Positions 24,196 through 36,925 of a stretch of 64,000 nucleotides of DNA are shown here, piece by piece (positions within the stretch are counted from its first letter, which is position 1; the number at the start of each line of letters is the position of its first letter). Under the pieces are notes generated by a model. It was not told the DNA's origin, searched no databases, and saw only the letters and a program-made list of their open reading frames with translations. This DNA comes from Fomes fomentarius. Taxonomy: Eukaryota; Basidiomycota; Agaricomycetes; Polyporales; Polyporaceae. The DNA lies in NCBI GenBank assembly GCA_022606135.1, contig JABYQN010000007.1, positions 1,240,001 through 1,304,000 on the forward strand, in the 5' to 3' direction. Both the position numbers and the translations under genes were made by a program.

Positions 24196-26911
24196 ATGGA
24201 CGAGTTCACCGAGGGCAGCCATTCCTTACAGCCACGATCACGCGGGCTGCGCAGGACCTCGTTTATGTCGCAGAACTCGGCACACACAACTCCCGTCACT
24301 TGGCCTCAACGTGCAACTACTCCTGACCTCAGACACCGACTGTCCGCTACAAGCGTGCAGAGTGATGCGTACGTCCGTTTTGCTGCTCTGTGCACGTATA
24401 AAGTGAGCGCGATTGTTGACGCATCGTTCAGGTCAGACACAGACCACTCGGAGATTGTTGCGCCAATTCCTCGCAGACATCACATCCTCCAGACTTCAGA
24501 AAGCCGGCACTGGCTGAGTACGCCTCCACTTTCACCCTTCTCTCCTCCTACATCTCCTCTCTCTGCAACCACCACATCTCCTACGCGCAAGAAGCGCATC
24601 AGCCAAACTCTGAGCTTGAACGCAATTCCTGGACACGACCCAAGACGCGTCACGTCTGTGTCGTACCCTCCGAAGCTCCATCCACACAAGGAGCACCAGT
24701 CAGATGATGATGGGAGCATGGGAAGGCGGTGGTTGCGATGGATGCATCACCAGAACATGAAGGTCTGGATTATTCCTTCCCTCATATTGGCGTCCATCTG
24801 GGTCAAGTGGGCGGTAGGAATAGGATCGTACTCTGGTGTGCAATTCATGTGCTTGCGTCAATGCTATTGTTGTTTACAAAATGCACAGGGCAGGGTACAC
24901 CTCCGATGTATGGTGACTATGAAGCCCAACGACACTGGATGGAGTTGACCATTCACTTACCCACCCGCCAATGGTATACCTACGACCTTCAATACTGGGG
25001 ACTTGACTATCCCCCGCTCACTGCTTATGTATCTTGGTTATGCGGTATTGTGTACGTTCTCCTAGAATACTGCAGCATAATTAGTATGGTGCTGACGACT
25101 ATCTAGGGGATCCTGGCTGAACCCCGATTGGTTTGCTCTCGACAAGTCGCGCGGGATAGAGACTCCAAGCAGCCAAGTCTTCATGCGTTCGACTGTTCTG
25201 GTGTTTGACACTCTCATCTATGTCCCAGCCCTCGTGATGTTCGCGAGAGTCTGGCAGGGGACCCGATCATCACGAACACAGGTATTGTTGAAAGTGTGCT
25301 ACGACAATACCTTACGCTGAATATCCCCCACTCTACAGAATCTCGCTTTAACAATGCTATTGCTGCAACCCGCACTGATAATCATCGACTTTGGTCATTT
25401 CCAATACAACTCGGTTATGCTCGGTAGGTATAAGTGTATATATACGCTGAAATAGCTGTTGACGCCAAGTTCAGGTTTCACGCTCCTCGCCATGAACTTC
25501 TTTGCAACAGGCCAAGACCTGCTCGGTGCGATATGTTTCGTCCTCAGTCTTAGCTTCAAACAGATGGCTCTGTACTATGCGCCCGCTATCGGAACGTACC
25601 TCCTGGCAAAATGTATATACCTTGGACCATCTGAAGGGTGCGCCATGATTTTACCGATCCGCGTAACTCCACTCATCCTGCTTGAATAGGTCTAAACTGT
25701 TCATTCGTTTGGGTGTCGTAACAGTCGCGTCATTCATTATCCTCTTTCTACCTTTCCTCCCGCCATTCGCGCCCCTCTCCGGCATCCTCGACCCTCTCAC
25801 CCGTATTTTCCCTTTTAATCGCGGCCTCTTTGAGGATAAGGTCGCGAATTTCTGGTGCGCGACAAATGTAGTCCTGAAATGGAAGCTATGGGTCCCTCAA
25901 GGTGCCTTGATCAAGCTCTCGACCGCCCTTACTGCGGTCGGCTTCCTACCTGCCGTAATCACTCTCCTTCTCAGTGGATACAAACTCCGCCCACAGCCCC
26001 AGTCTCAGAGCGAGAAACCGGTCGTGGAACGTATTCATCCGACGCCTATCCTACCTCTACTCCCCTATGCGCTCCTCACGTCCTCGCTATCTTTCTTCCT
26101 CTTCTCGTTCCAAGTGCATGAGAAGACGATCCTCGTCCCCCTACTTCCCATGACACTGTTGCTATCAGGATCCTCACCAGACGAGCAAACATTCGAACTG
26201 GGCATCTTGATGAACAACGTTGCTATGTTTAGGTGCGATCTCATCCTATACTTTACCAGGAAGTTCACTGGGCTTATATCTCATCGCCACAGCATGTGGC
26301 CTCTGCTGAAGAGGGATGGGCAAGCTCTTCAGTATATCTCGCTACTTATCCTATGGAACAAGCTGATGGGCTACAACCCCTTTCAAACATCTCGACGTTC
26401 ATTATTGCAACTCCTCTCCACGGTACGTCTGTTGCGATATAACTAGCCCCCTCGTAACTGACTTCTTCCTTCGTCTGCCACGTTAGACCATTTATGTGGC
26501 GTGCTTCGTTCTTCACATCGCAGAGTTCTTGTTCTCCCCCCTCCTCGCCTTCCCGACATCTTTCCCGTCCTAAATGTCCTGGTCAGCACGCCCGTCTTCG
26601 TGCTCGTTTGGCTCTGGGGTATCAAGCGCGGCATCGAGGTCAGCTGGACCCTTGGTGGCCTCGGCTTGCGCTCGAAGTCGACCGCTGCTGCATCCAGCAG
26701 AGCTCCTGCTATCGCTATCTCGTCCTCAACAAAATTCCAACCGTTCCCATTCGATGGCCTACCTGACAGGGGCGTGGATGGCGAGGCGCGGAGTACGGCG
26801 ACCGACCCCTTATCACCTAGAGGCCAGGGCTTGCGCACGATGAGTTTGGGCTTTGCGCGGGGAAGGCAGACTCGGAAGATTCCTAGGAGTGGTAGTGTGG
26901 ATATCCATTGA
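24196..26911 (+). CDS. ALG6: Dolichyl-P-Glc:Man9GlcNAc2-PP-dolichol alpha-1,3-glucosyltransferase ALG6, with an apparent 1-nt frameshift
   Basis: Exons 24196..24368, 24432..24835, 24889..25051, 25107..25281, 25339..25423, 25475..25637, 25690..26232, 26293..26422 and 26487..26911. An unusual Ser/Thr/Pro-rich N-terminus of about 170 residues precedes the first membrane helix. The luminal loop has [18 protein letters not shown] and [16 protein letters not shown], the GT57 signature with the acidic catalytic residues. Later come [40 protein letters not shown] and [20 protein letters not shown]6 adds the first glucose to the lipid-linked oligosaccharide in the ER membrane. In the last exon the frame breaks in a C6 run at 26536-26541: [10 protein letters not shown] is in one frame and [20 protein letters not shown] in another, and one extra C would join them. 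Sequencing error is the simplest reading. Confidence 0.92.
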
Positions 26912-26999
26912 GAGGAGTGCTTAGTTTGCCTCGTTCGTGTATGCACCGTGTGTGTTGTATCTACACTAGAGATGTGACGTGTTTGCCTTTGGGAACTAC

Positions 27000-28144
27000 A
27001 TGCAAAGCAAGGTTGATGGTGAGCCGTCGGCGCTTACGGCTTTTGGCTCTCTACCACCACCGCGATCTATGAAGACATCGATGACGAGCTCGGACGAACC
27101 ACAGAACTTTGACGCTGTTCATGCACGACTATATGACGCCTTTGCGACATCGGCTGCATTGAGACACGTACCTCGAGGGAAACTTCGGCGAGTTGCCCTC
27201 GATATCGCCATCGTAGCGTTCAAGATTCGGTATGATGTCGACTTGAGCCAGGCTCCACGACAGCGAACTGATCAGCACATACGAACTAGTTAGGTCGGGA
27301 TATCTTTTCGATGCATTTGCTCTCCGTGACCGACGGACCAACCTGAAGGATTTCTTTGCACAATTCTTAAGCTCGTGTCGAGAGGCACGTCCGGTTCCTG
27401 TTGTAATGCTATCGTTAGCTATATGCAGGCTGACTAGATCCGGAGTAGGTCGTTCCCGCTCTTCGCGAGGTTTCTATTCTCTACGACCCCATCTCGGAAC
27501 AGTTATTCTTCGTCTCTCCGTCAAGACTGGCGGCGTATGCCGATGCCGATGACGCCGGCCTTCCTCAATCGCTCTCGACGTGGGTCTCTTTCATCGAGGT
27601 ACAGGGATCGGGTGCCCTAGTGAGTTGAGGCCCAGTACTACCACTTCTCTGTAGACGTCCGCTGATAGTGATCACTCAGATATGTGCGCCGCCGAGGGGA
27701 CTGGTCTCCATCATACGCGATGTTCTTTCTACAATCGACGCTGGTGGGACACACCCCGTGGTGATCTCGCTACCAGAAGATGACGGCAATCGAACCATAG
27801 GAGATATGGTGGCATTTTCAGCCTGTATCCTTGAGTTCCCGGTCGCCTACGTGCCAGCCTCGGGCCTTAGCGGAGGCGACGCATTCCTATCTGGAGTGCC
27901 TCTCGACGTTTACGAGTGCATCCTCGTTCATCGCGAAACGAAGGCACTGTCCCAAAGCCCGGAGCATGTCATGCTCAAGTTCTCATGTCCACAGCCTATA
28001 GGACACGGTGTCCAGGAGCTGGCGGCAGGACGGCTTGTTGAAAGGTTGAGAGAACACTTCGAAGATCAGGTTCAAAAGTTCGCTACGTCTTACCGACTCC
28101 TGGTGAGACACCATGTAGAAACCTTGTATAGGGTCGCTCTATGA
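27000..28144 (+). CDS. Hypothetical protein, conserved-looking, four exons
   Basis: Exons 27000..27229, 27276..27402, 27449..27598 and 27680..28144 with consistent phases give 323 residues. I do not recognise the family. Visible features: an N-terminal segment DAVHARLYDAFATSAALRHV, an acidic-aromatic stretch VSILYDPISEQLFFVSPSRL, and a C-terminal region ICAPPRGLVSIIRDVLST, then VVISLPEDDGNRTIGDMVAF and ILVHRETKALSQS. No signal peptide, membrane helix or low-complexity tract is evident, so it is probably soluble. The start is the first ATG in frame; another at 27069 is possible. It follows ALG6 by 88 bp in the same direction and converges with the DUF6535 gene, 65 bp away. Confidence 0.65.
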
Positions 28145-28209
28145 TGGGATAACAAGCATGCTCTATGAACCGGAGAAGGCATCAACGTACTACTTCCGTT
28201 CGACATGGA

Positions 28210-30505
28210 TCATATCAACCCGGGGCGGCGTACACCAAGGTGGACTTCCTCCGGGAGTTCATCCACGGTGTCCGTGTCACGAGTAGCAGAGCGGGAGAGA
28301 CCCTCGAGGACATTCAAAGCCTGCGTGAGTATGCCGTATTTGTCTTCCAATGGGATGCCACTGGGATGTTCTCCTAAAACATCTTGGTCGAAAAGCGCCT
28401 TCGCTCCCTGCAAAGAGTCTGCAAGGCGCGCGATGGGTAGAGGGGAGGTGCTCGGCTCTTGGCAAACACGCAAGAGAGTCGGGAGGAAAGGCAGATGGTG
28501 CGTGATCTCCCACTGCGCCTCGTTGAGACAGATCGCGTTTAGCATGCTCTGCCTTCGGGCAACAGTGGCATTCCATGATGGATGTGATAGCACTGCTACG
28601 ATGGATGAGACCATACGGTGCAGCAATTGCTCGATAAGAGTATGATCTTCGGTGGGGGAGCAGGCTCGCATTTCGAGCAGCCGATGCATTAGGGCCGTCT
28701 CTGCTGCGAAGAAATCGGCCGCTAGGACACCACAGTCCCAATCCATGGCACGCTCGACTTCGTGGTCATGTATCGGAAGCGCATCTGCAACTGTTCGAGA
28801 CGCTCAGTAAGTACAACCTCAGAATGACTAGAGAGTGCGTACTGACCAAGTTGGATGTCGCTGATGTTTAATCGGCGCAAACGACGTCCACCGGAACGAC
28901 TATCTAAGACCCGCACGTTGATCACCAACTTGAGAAAGGCCTCCGCTGGCACGATATCAGCAACCACTAGCTTGGATAGGCTGCGGAGGATGTGGGAGGT
29001 CTCGAATGATGTGTCCGTCTTGTGAAAGATAACGTATCGTCTTCGTCCGTGAAGTTCGGGGGGTAACAGCTTCAAGGCCTTGCGCGCAACGTTCTCCAGG
29101 ACGGTTCGCTTATGGCCCACTGGGCCGATCGCCTGGGCACAAACGGGAAGGAACCGGAGCACCTGTGAGAAGAGGTATATCTGATATCGCGCCCTCCTGC
29201 TTCCCTGGGCGTACCGGGCGTCCACAGACGGGTCGTTCTCGGGGTCCACGGGTCCAAATAGGCCATGGTAGGTAGTATTGTTGTGTAGGAATGTAACACA
29301 ACCCTGCAACACAAACAAGGGTTCGATGTCAGAGACACAACATGTCATGACAGTGTCAAGGAGGCTATCGTCTAAGGTCGTTTCGTAAGCCCGCTGAAGC
29401 AAGGTGAAATCGAGATCGGCTGCGTGAATGTAAGCTTCGTGTTTCTCGCGGATCTCCCAGGTGTTGAACATGCCCCACGTCCCGAGACGATGCCTGAGCG
29501 TCTGCACTGCGCCCATGACGGACCAGCAAACAGAGTACATTGCGCCCTCACGCCAGACACCTATGGTATACGCCATCCGGTTCAACTGTTCCAGGATAAG
29601 CCTTACCAGTCCGCCAGTGTACTGCACGGCTAGGAAGAAACAGAAAGCTTGCGCCGACTGGTAGCAGCAGTCATTTCTGACTGCTGGAATGACCGTGGTG
29701 AGGATGGTGAAGGTCAGCAATATGCCAATGAGGATTGACGCAGCGAGGGCGACGGATGGGTGAAGATTCCAGAGGAGGATGAGGAGTCCGGCGAGGAACA
29801 GAACAAGGGCCAGCTGCAGGAGGACCGGGAGCATAACGACGATTTCTGGTACGCGCCAGTTCTGGAGACTTTCGTATCGATACTGGCGCAGCCGCGCAGT
29901 TTCACGGGATGTCCCAGAGAGGCCTGAGCTGTATTGGTGCAGCCATTGCCGCACCATGATAGCGACGGAGGACGCCGAGAGGGTGCACACGAGGGCGGAG
30001 AACCAGAGCGCGTTCAACCATACCGCGTAACGTGCAGCAACGAATGGCGGCGTGCGACTTGACGATGAGACGGGCGTGGTTGAATTGACGAACGGTGGGT
30101 TGAATGTGTAACCATTCAGTTGGGCGGACATTGCTTTGAGGGTGGTAAGAAGTTCCTGATCGGGGTCCGGCTGAAGTAGCTTGTAGGATTCGACATTGAA
30201 TGCCGTCAGGACGGCGGAGAAGAGACCGGCCTTGCTTGCTTCAGCTGACATGTGAGGGACGATGAAGATGGGTTATAACTCACAAAGACTAAGAGCATAT
30301 CAATCTCACTCTTCCAGCGGAGTACCATGTCTTCGCTGTGGTGCTGGATGATCCGCCGAGCGCATCGTTCCCAATCCTGGGTAGTATTGTCCGGTGATAC
30401 AGGCTGGGATGAATATTGGCTCGTCAACGTCTTGGTTGCAAGCCATGCCGACGCAAAGGGCAGACTCACAGCATTACCACCGGTTGAGATATTACTGCAG
30501 TTCAT
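28210..30505 (-). CDS. DUF6535 domain membrane protein
   Basis: Exons 30284..30505, 28847..30230 and 28210..28790; 728 residues. The DUF6535 domain is clear at the N-terminus: WKSEIDMLLVFAGLFSAVLT, then VWLNALWFSALVCTLSASSV and MVRQWLHQYSSG, followed by paired helices (VVMLPVLLQLALVLFLAGLL and SILIGILLTFTILTTVIPAV). The rest, about 450 residues, is soluble-looking and helical, with EPLFVLQGCVTFLHNN and LFSQVLRFLPVCAQ. This is a large basidiomycete-specific family of unknown function, usually with four membrane segments and a long variable C-terminus. The second donor is GTCAGT rather than GTRAGT, chosen because it restores the frame with ADALPIHDHEVERAMDWD. The gene diverges from RPL17. Confidence 0.85.
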
Positions 30506-31002
30506 GTTTTGCGTCGGAAGAGTGAAGTGAGGACTGCTCCAGAAGCTAGGAGTTCAAAGGGGGGGCGGTCCCCGCATCCTTGCAACGCACAAGACCAGTG
30601 CTTCTATCAAATCAAATAAGTAGTTGACAGACGTCCGTTCAACACAGCCGGTCTCACAGCAGTACCGTGAGTGCCGCACTAGCCTCCGCGGTATTATCAC
30701 GATCTAAAGAAGGTATGACGAGGATAAGCAATTGGGGCATTGCAAATGAACAACAAACCATGTATTCAGGCCCCCGGTTCAGTGGAAAACACAAGAGCGA
30801 ACCCTCGGAACAGATGAACTATAGCTAAGTATGTACTTCAATGCAAGCAGCCAGCGCCTACTGCCCGAGAAACGTGACCGTGCTCCGGGAATTGCCGAGA
30901 GTCAGCTATACAGTTGTGGCACGCATAGTTCAGCCACCCACTCCTCCCCTACTGCACAATATTGACGACCGGGACCGGGTACGACAACCTCAAGACTTCA
31001 AG
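30506..31002. other. Divergent intergenic region, DUF6535 / RPL17
   Basis: No coding sequence. It should hold both promoters. The 60 bases before the RPL17 start are pyrimidine-rich in part (CACTCCTCCCCTACTG at about 30939), as is common before fungal ribosomal-protein genes, but no specific site is identifiable. Confidence 0.45.
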
Positions 31003-31912
31003 ATGGGTACGTAGGCCGAAGTATTGCTAGTCCGCGCAATGATCAACATACTCACCATATCTCATGTGGAATGCAGTACGTTACGCCGCCGCCTCCCTCG
31101 CTACGAACCCCGAGAAAAGTACGTGAAGAATAGAGCGAGCTCGAACTCGATGTTGGACGGGAGACTGATGGCGGATGCGGCGTGTTTGCAGCTTCCCGTG
31201 CGCGGGGTGAGTACCTCCGGACGCACTTCAAGAACATGCGCGAGGTCGCGGCTGCCCTGACGGGTCAGTTCAATATTTGTTCTGTTGGAGGAATCAACAA
31301 GTAAATCATCTGGGACGTAGGCCTCAAGCTCACCAAGGCATACGCATACCTTGGTGATGTCAAGGAACACAAACAAGTCATCCCTTTCCGCCGATTCTCT
31401 GGTGGTGTTGGCCGTGCCAGCCAGGCCAAGCAGTTTAAGGCAACTCAGGGTGCGTCATATCTTACTCTCCTCAACACGGACTCCCCCAGCTCAAGAGTCG
31501 TGATGGTCAGGTCGTTGGCCCGAGAAGTCCGTCAAGTTCGTCCTTCGCCTTCTGAAGAACGCTGAATCGAACGCGGACGCGAAAAACCTTGAGCTCGAGG
31601 ATCTCTTCATCAAGAATATCGTCGTCCAGCAGGCTCCCGTACGTCTTCGTGCATTCGCATGCGCGCTTCCTGCTCACGACATCTTTCGTCCAATAGAAAA
31701 CCCGCCGCCGTACGTACCGTGCACACGGTCGTATCAACCCCTACCAGGGTCATCCTTGTCACGTCGAGATCATCCTCTCCGCATCCGATTCTGAGGTCGA
31801 GCGGGCGAAGGACAAAGACGTCGTTGCTGCCTCATCACTCTCTGGCCTCAACAGGCGGCAGGTTGCCCGCCGGCGCATTGAGGCTGCCCGCGTTCCCCAG
31901 CCAACCGCGTGA
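31003..31912 (+). CDS. RPL17: 60S ribosomal protein L17 (uL22)
   Basis: Exons 31003..31006, 31077..31118, 31192..31263, 31321..31449, 31511..31638 and 31697..31912, 196 residues. The first exon has only the start codon and one base, a pattern common in ribosomal-protein genes. The protein reads [15 protein letters not shown], then [60 protein letters not shown], and [20 protein letters not shown], with the basic C-terminal tail [19 protein letters not shown]17 lies at the peptide exit tunnel of the large subunit. All phases agree and no lesions are seen. It converges with EAF7 (246 bp between the stops). Confidence 0.95.
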
Positions 31913-32158
31913 TCACTCTTGAGCATGACGAGCGGAGATGTTGGGAGTATAGGTGGGGTCATGCGGTAGGCGTTATTGTCTTCATATGTATGCGTATGCC
32001 ATGTCGCCAAAACGAGAAGAGACCATACATGGATCATGCAATCTCCTTTGTGCTAGCACACGCACCGAGACGTGTACGTGTAGAATGTGTATCAAGAAGG
32101 TACGCAGTGGTAATACAGAGCCATAGGATAACTAGCACGAGCAACATGACACCAAGGT

Positions 32159-33151
32159 CTACTTCTTTTTCTTCTTGCCGCCTCGGGATCCTGCTGTGGA
32201 CGCGCCCCTCCCACGAGCACCTCCTGTGCCTCGTCTTGAGCCTTTTGCCCCCTTGCGAGTGGTTTGTTTCGAGGTTATGGAGGCAGCTGTGCTCTATTTC
32301 AGTTATTGCGTAAATCAGAATAAAGCTGTATGCTCACCCGGCGATTGTCTGGGGTCTTCCTCGTCTTCCGCATACTCGGTCCCAGCGTCGGTCCCAGTGG
32401 CAACACTTTCTCTAGGTGTCGGTGCAACGCTCTCGTCGCCACTTTCCTGTGTTAATGCACTGCTGTCGCTGTCGCCGCCCACAAGCCCAGCCATGACCTT
32501 GAGCTTGGCTTTCCCTTTTCGCCCACCGCGACTGGACTTTGCCGGTGCTGCAGGAGAAGGAGCGGGAGAAGATGACGGAAGGGATGCCGTTGCGCGCATT
32601 CGACGTGTTGACACGAGGTTTTCCATCGTCTCGTCTTGTGGGAGCGTGTATTCGCCACGGAAGAATGGGTGCACAGCGAGATTTTCGGAGGGTGAAGGCG
32701 AACGTAGTGGAAGTGGAGGTGTGCCTGTGGGTTCGTCTCCCGGAAGATCATACCCCTCAGCTTCCTGCGTGCGATAACCATGTCCACCACAAATCCCAAA
32801 CGCCATGCACGACCCGACACGAGGGACGGAAAGGGCAGAGCGGAGAAAGCAAGCGCAACACAATATATGGAGGATCAACGCACGAGTATGGGGAGACAGC
32901 GCAGGTGGCTCACTGACAATGCTCTCGAGGATGTCAAGGTCGTAGCACGTGCGCAGCTTGTTCCAGAGGTCTTCGATCTGCACGAGCTGGCCGGTGTCGC
33001 GGAGTATCGCGTTGCGCATGGTGAGGACGTGGAAGTGGCAGTGGATGCCCACTGGCCGTGCGCGCATGAGCGAGCGGAAGAACGCGACCTCTCCTTCGAC
33101 AGTGTCCAGCCAGCGTTGTTCTCCGTCATCAACGTCCATATCGCTAGCCAT
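32159..33151 (-). CDS. EAF7: NuA4 subunit EAF7 (CT20/MRGBP family)
   Basis: Exons 32918..33151, 32338..32764 and 32159..32286; 262 residues. The conserved N-terminal domain reads LDTVEGEVAFFRSLMRARPV, GIHCHFHVLTMRNAILRDTG and QIEDLWNKLRTCYDLDILES, the CT20/MRGBP pattern: small basic loop, HFH, then the W..L...YD..L helix. The rest is low-complexity: Pro/Ser-rich, acidic (AGTEYAEDEEDPRQSP) and a basic Gly/Arg tail ending in five lysines. EAF7 belongs to the NuA4 histone acetyltransferase complex and pairs with EAF5 and EAF3. The first donor is GTCAGT; acceptors were chosen by phase. A decayed duplicate of the first exon lies 3.6 kb to the right. Confidence 0.8.
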
Positions 33152-33499
33152 TGAGTATCAAGGTATCACAGAGGCGCAGTGGCGACTGGTGGAGGGGCGA
33201 CGTCCGAGTATGGGACGGTAGTAAGATGACAGAGCGCTTGCGTCGCGTCCTTCATGAACTTGAAGGCGCGCGAGATACAATAGCCGCTCACAAAGTTCTT
33301 TGGCAACTTGACCTCCTACGCAAGCTGAAGGACTGGCACAGCGGCCAAGTTGCAGTGAGATGAAATGAAGGTATGATGCTTCTTCGGACTGAATTACTGA
33401 GAGTAGCGTCCAGATAACCCCGTTGCGCCTGCTTGGGCCAGCAGGCCGAAAGTTTGGTCGCTGAATCATACCACTGGTCGTGGTTCTGGGGCAAATGGG

Positions 33500-33660
33500 C
33501 CCTGCCTTGTTCCTGCTCTCGCAAGTCGCATCGAGTACGTACTCGCCAGAGCATGCTACAAATCTGGGCGGTCAAGGCCTCGGAGGTGAGCCGGAATGCT
33601 GAACGTCGAGGCGTTTCTGTGCTGGGTTGCCATCGAAGGCAGTTTCAAGTTCCTGTGCAC
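33500..33660 (+). pseudogene. Degenerate fragment of the AidB-like gene 3' end
   Basis: The sequence matches the last exon of the AidB-like gene (about 15819-15955) at nucleotide level: both have CCTGCCTTGTTCCTG, then TCTGGGCGGTCA, and GACGTCGAGGTGTTC against AACGTCGAGGCGTTTC. Frames are broken and there is no upstream part of the gene. It lies directly beside the 3' flank of DUF6534 copy C, just as the intact AidB-like gene lies beside copy A, so both were duplicated together. Confidence 0.7.
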
Positions 33661-33896
33661 TAGGATCGTACGTATGCAGGCCGACGCGTACATCGGTTGC
33701 GGCGGATTTGTGATGCACGTTGGTCCGTAAAGTATGTCCGATTCTCTATGTACAATCGATCTAACGTTGAGATGGAAAGGGGAGGCAAAGGCATGCGTAT
33801 GTACAACCTCAACACATAGCCACTGGCAGTACTGGCATGTACAGTACCCACATGTACTCGCTATCTGCAGAGTCCCCGCCCTATGTGGGCTGAGAA

Positions 33897-36069
33897 CTAC
33901 ACTTGGACGCACTCTGGGAGACATTCTGTCACGATGGGTTGGATCATGGATTTCGATCCGAGCTGTGCAGAGTGCAACGGGTTATCGACAACTCCATGGA
34001 CGTCAACTTCTGCGCGGTCTTCAACGGTATGCGGATTTGTGAACCTCAGGCTACTCAACCCCAGCCACTCCGTGTCGAGTGGCCCGTCTGCTTTCTGTGC
34101 AATAGTTTGCCGTGCGTTGAGCCTGGAGCGTGTCAGAGAAATCTCGCGTGGACGGATCTCCGATGAGCTTACACGGCGAGGACGGCTATGGCATAGACTG
34201 GAATAGTGACTTCAGCGTGCGATCAACCACTGGTGAGTGATTCACTTACTCTTCGCTGCAACGACGCTGACTGGGATGATGAAGAGCGCATCACCTTCTA
34301 ATAAATTCTGTGACTTGGATATAAGGGTACGCAGACGTGTGACGAGACTGGAACCTACAACCAGGAGACACGTTGTGCTGAGGAAGCTGACTGTACATGT
34401 TAGCATACGAATAAACATGCAACCATTGTGAACCGTCTGACCAGGTGACGAGGCCTGTTGCCATGTATGATTATAGTCACCGATATTTCTCGCATGCGCA
34501 TCGCAGCACTTGACATACCTGTGCTACATGCATACACGATTAAAATGTCGATGAGATTGTCGGTCCTGAGTAATCGAATTGGGAGACTGAGCGGCTATCT
34601 GGGGCGCTGAATAGTGAGCAAATGACTCTCACCGCTTGATCCCAGTACGACTCTTGTGCAGACTTGTGACGAAACCAACAAGGATGATGATGTCTGCAGC
34701 GGCTGTGATCGCAAAGCACGCGGACACAAGCCACTAGTGCATGTCAGTCAGTATTTCATAGAATAGACACCAATTCGAATATAACCTTGCTCACATTGTA
34801 ATCGAACCACTCAGAATATGCGTTGTGAACGACGCTAGATAGGTGTATATGGGATCAGCACCAGGGCACCAGCCACCAGCAGCGAGGTCAATACTGACAG
34901 CTCTATTGTGAGGGCTAGAGGGGCATTGGCACATGAGCTCCAAGTTGCGGATGCGCCTTGAGTGCACTCTTACCGATGATAAGTCCTACATGAAGTTGGT
35001 CATCCTTGTGCCGAGCCTATGATATGAAGATCAAAATGTACCTGATGCAGCTACTATTATGGATGACTGCAAAGTAGTCAGGACGCGATCTGGGTGGTCG
35101 TCATAGCCTGTAGACGTACTACGAGAAAGATATACCATCGCCTTAGAAAGTGTGGCAGCACTGCGTCTGGTTAGCAGGTCTGGTTCATTGCTACATAACA
35201 AAGAAGTGCCTTACCGTAGTAGAGCCTATGTATGAAGATACTGGAGCAGAGAGCCTGCATTAAGTAGGGAAGACGACATAAAGAGGACTCATCACCCACT
35301 ATTGGCAGAGGATGATGTCAATCGTCTGGGATAGATAGCGAGGTCATCGTCACAGCAAGCGTCAAGGAATGTTGACTCGGAGGCTCACCATAATCAGCGG
35401 TTGAAACTAGAGGGAGTCTCAGCAGCCTTGGCCTTCCATTAATCTAGGCATAAAAGACAGGAGGGACATACGGAGAATGTGCTGCTTCTGGGGTTGAAAA
35501 TCGTGAACCGTCTAAATCAATCCTCACCCAATAGCTGTTCACTTACAAGTTACTGCTCGAAGTCACTTCTTGATTGCCAAAGTTGAGAACCATGTAGAAG
35601 TAGCTAATAAGGTGGATCGTCGTCAACCAGCCTCGACAAGCAACTGATGGTACATACGATGAGTAGCTTATGAAGGCGGTATGTACAGTCTCTCCAATTC
35701 TTGATCGAGCCGACAGGTCAGCACAATACTAGACGGTCGCGATCAAGACCAGACGTGGTCGAGATCACGCACAATATCGCGATCACCTTGCGTATATCAA
35801 TCGTCAGTGTGCCAACGCATGATTGGATTCTGAGGTACATACTCACCAGTGCTTTGAATATGCGGGAGTCGCTGTTGTACGTGCGCAAGTAGATGAAAAC
35901 CTGGCACAGTATCACGCCGAATAGTCTGGTTACGATAACAACGACCGGTGAGTTGACCTTACCCAAAACAAACATGACACGATAGAGATCCTTACATGAG
36001 CGTTAGACATAGGGCGACCAGCCCGGAGGTCAGCGTGGTGTGCAGAGGCGCGGCAGACGTCGGTGTCAT
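33897..36069 (-). CDS. DUF6534-family membrane protein, copy C (best preserved)
   Basis: Start at 36069 (MTPTSAAPLHTTLTSGLVAL). Verified exons: 35996..36069, 35847..35925 and 35547..35728, in phase. Motifs in order: LFGVILCQVFIYLRTYNSDS, then LISYFYMVLNFGN, a short exon ALCSSIFIHRLYY, LPHFLRRWYIFLV, WLVSACFAITAAADIIILVG joined to VTSLHKSRTGIKR, then TDNLIDILIVYACSTG, EGDALFIIPVSVVAAK, VYAIAVLAV and the final exon LNARQTIAQKADGPLDTEWL. The Thr-Gly before Lys-Arg, then Thr-Asp and the closing LNARQ are the DUF6534 hallmarks. It stops at 33897. The exon between 34950 and 35540 is not fully resolved. The protein is expected to have seven helices; function unknown. Confidence 0.7.
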
Positions 36070-36728
36070 CGTAGAGCGTGTTTCAAAAACTGGACCTCCG
36101 CAACCTGGGTTTGCACGAACCATCTTATAGTAATACGGTGACAAGAGAATGGTATCAGGACTTGTGTTTCCATTCTTGCGCTCTCAATCTTATAGATGGT
36201 ATCGATTGACTTCAAATAGCTCAGAATGTTCGTAGCTGCACGCTGGACATGACATTGATGGGTTGGAAGATAGCCAGCGACAACGAGGATAGATAGATAT
36301 CTGGAAGCCCTCAGATCATGGCCCCGTCTCGACTCCCCCGTAGGGATGAGAGCTGGTGAGAAGTGGATGAGGACTCAGTATAGAGTATAGATGTATCTGC
36401 GAGGGATATGAACCTCTCGCGGATAGGATAGATCGGACCACCGCAGACGTATCCGTGCCCACGGCGCCCGGAACAGAGCTTGAGGGCGTAGCCGCGTACC
36501 AGGTGGCGCCGTTACTTCTGCACGACAGTGAGAGGGCAGTAGGGCAAGGCGGGGTGGGTGGTAGGGCGAGGCGAGACATCCACCACTACGCCCATAGTGT
36601 CCGTAGTTACCATCTATTCAATGCTATGAGGAAGAGAAGATACGTCGTATGCAGCAGGTCACCAAGGGGACATCGGATGCTCGGATGGTGGGTGGATCGA
36701 CAAGTGCGCCCGAATGAACGGATTGCGC

Positions 36729-36925
36729 AGTGCACGAGCTGGCCGATGCCGCGCAGTATCGTTGCGCATGGTGAGGACGTGGAAGTGGCGGTGAATGCCT
36801 ACTGGCCGTGCATGAGTGAGCGCAAGAACACAACCTCTCCTTCGACAGTGTCCAGCCAGCATTGCCATCAACGTCCATATTGGTAGTCGAGTATCAAGCT
36901 ATCACAGTGGCGACTGTCCGAGTAT
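36729..36925 (-). pseudogene. EAF7 5' fragment
   Basis: Decayed copy of the first exon and start region of EAF7 (32980-33187). It keeps the run ending in the translation AHSC/RPVGIHRHFHVLTMRN in one frame, but there are small deletions, the start region reads only a few residues in frame, and no downstream exons follow. It cannot make EAF7. Confidence 0.75.
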
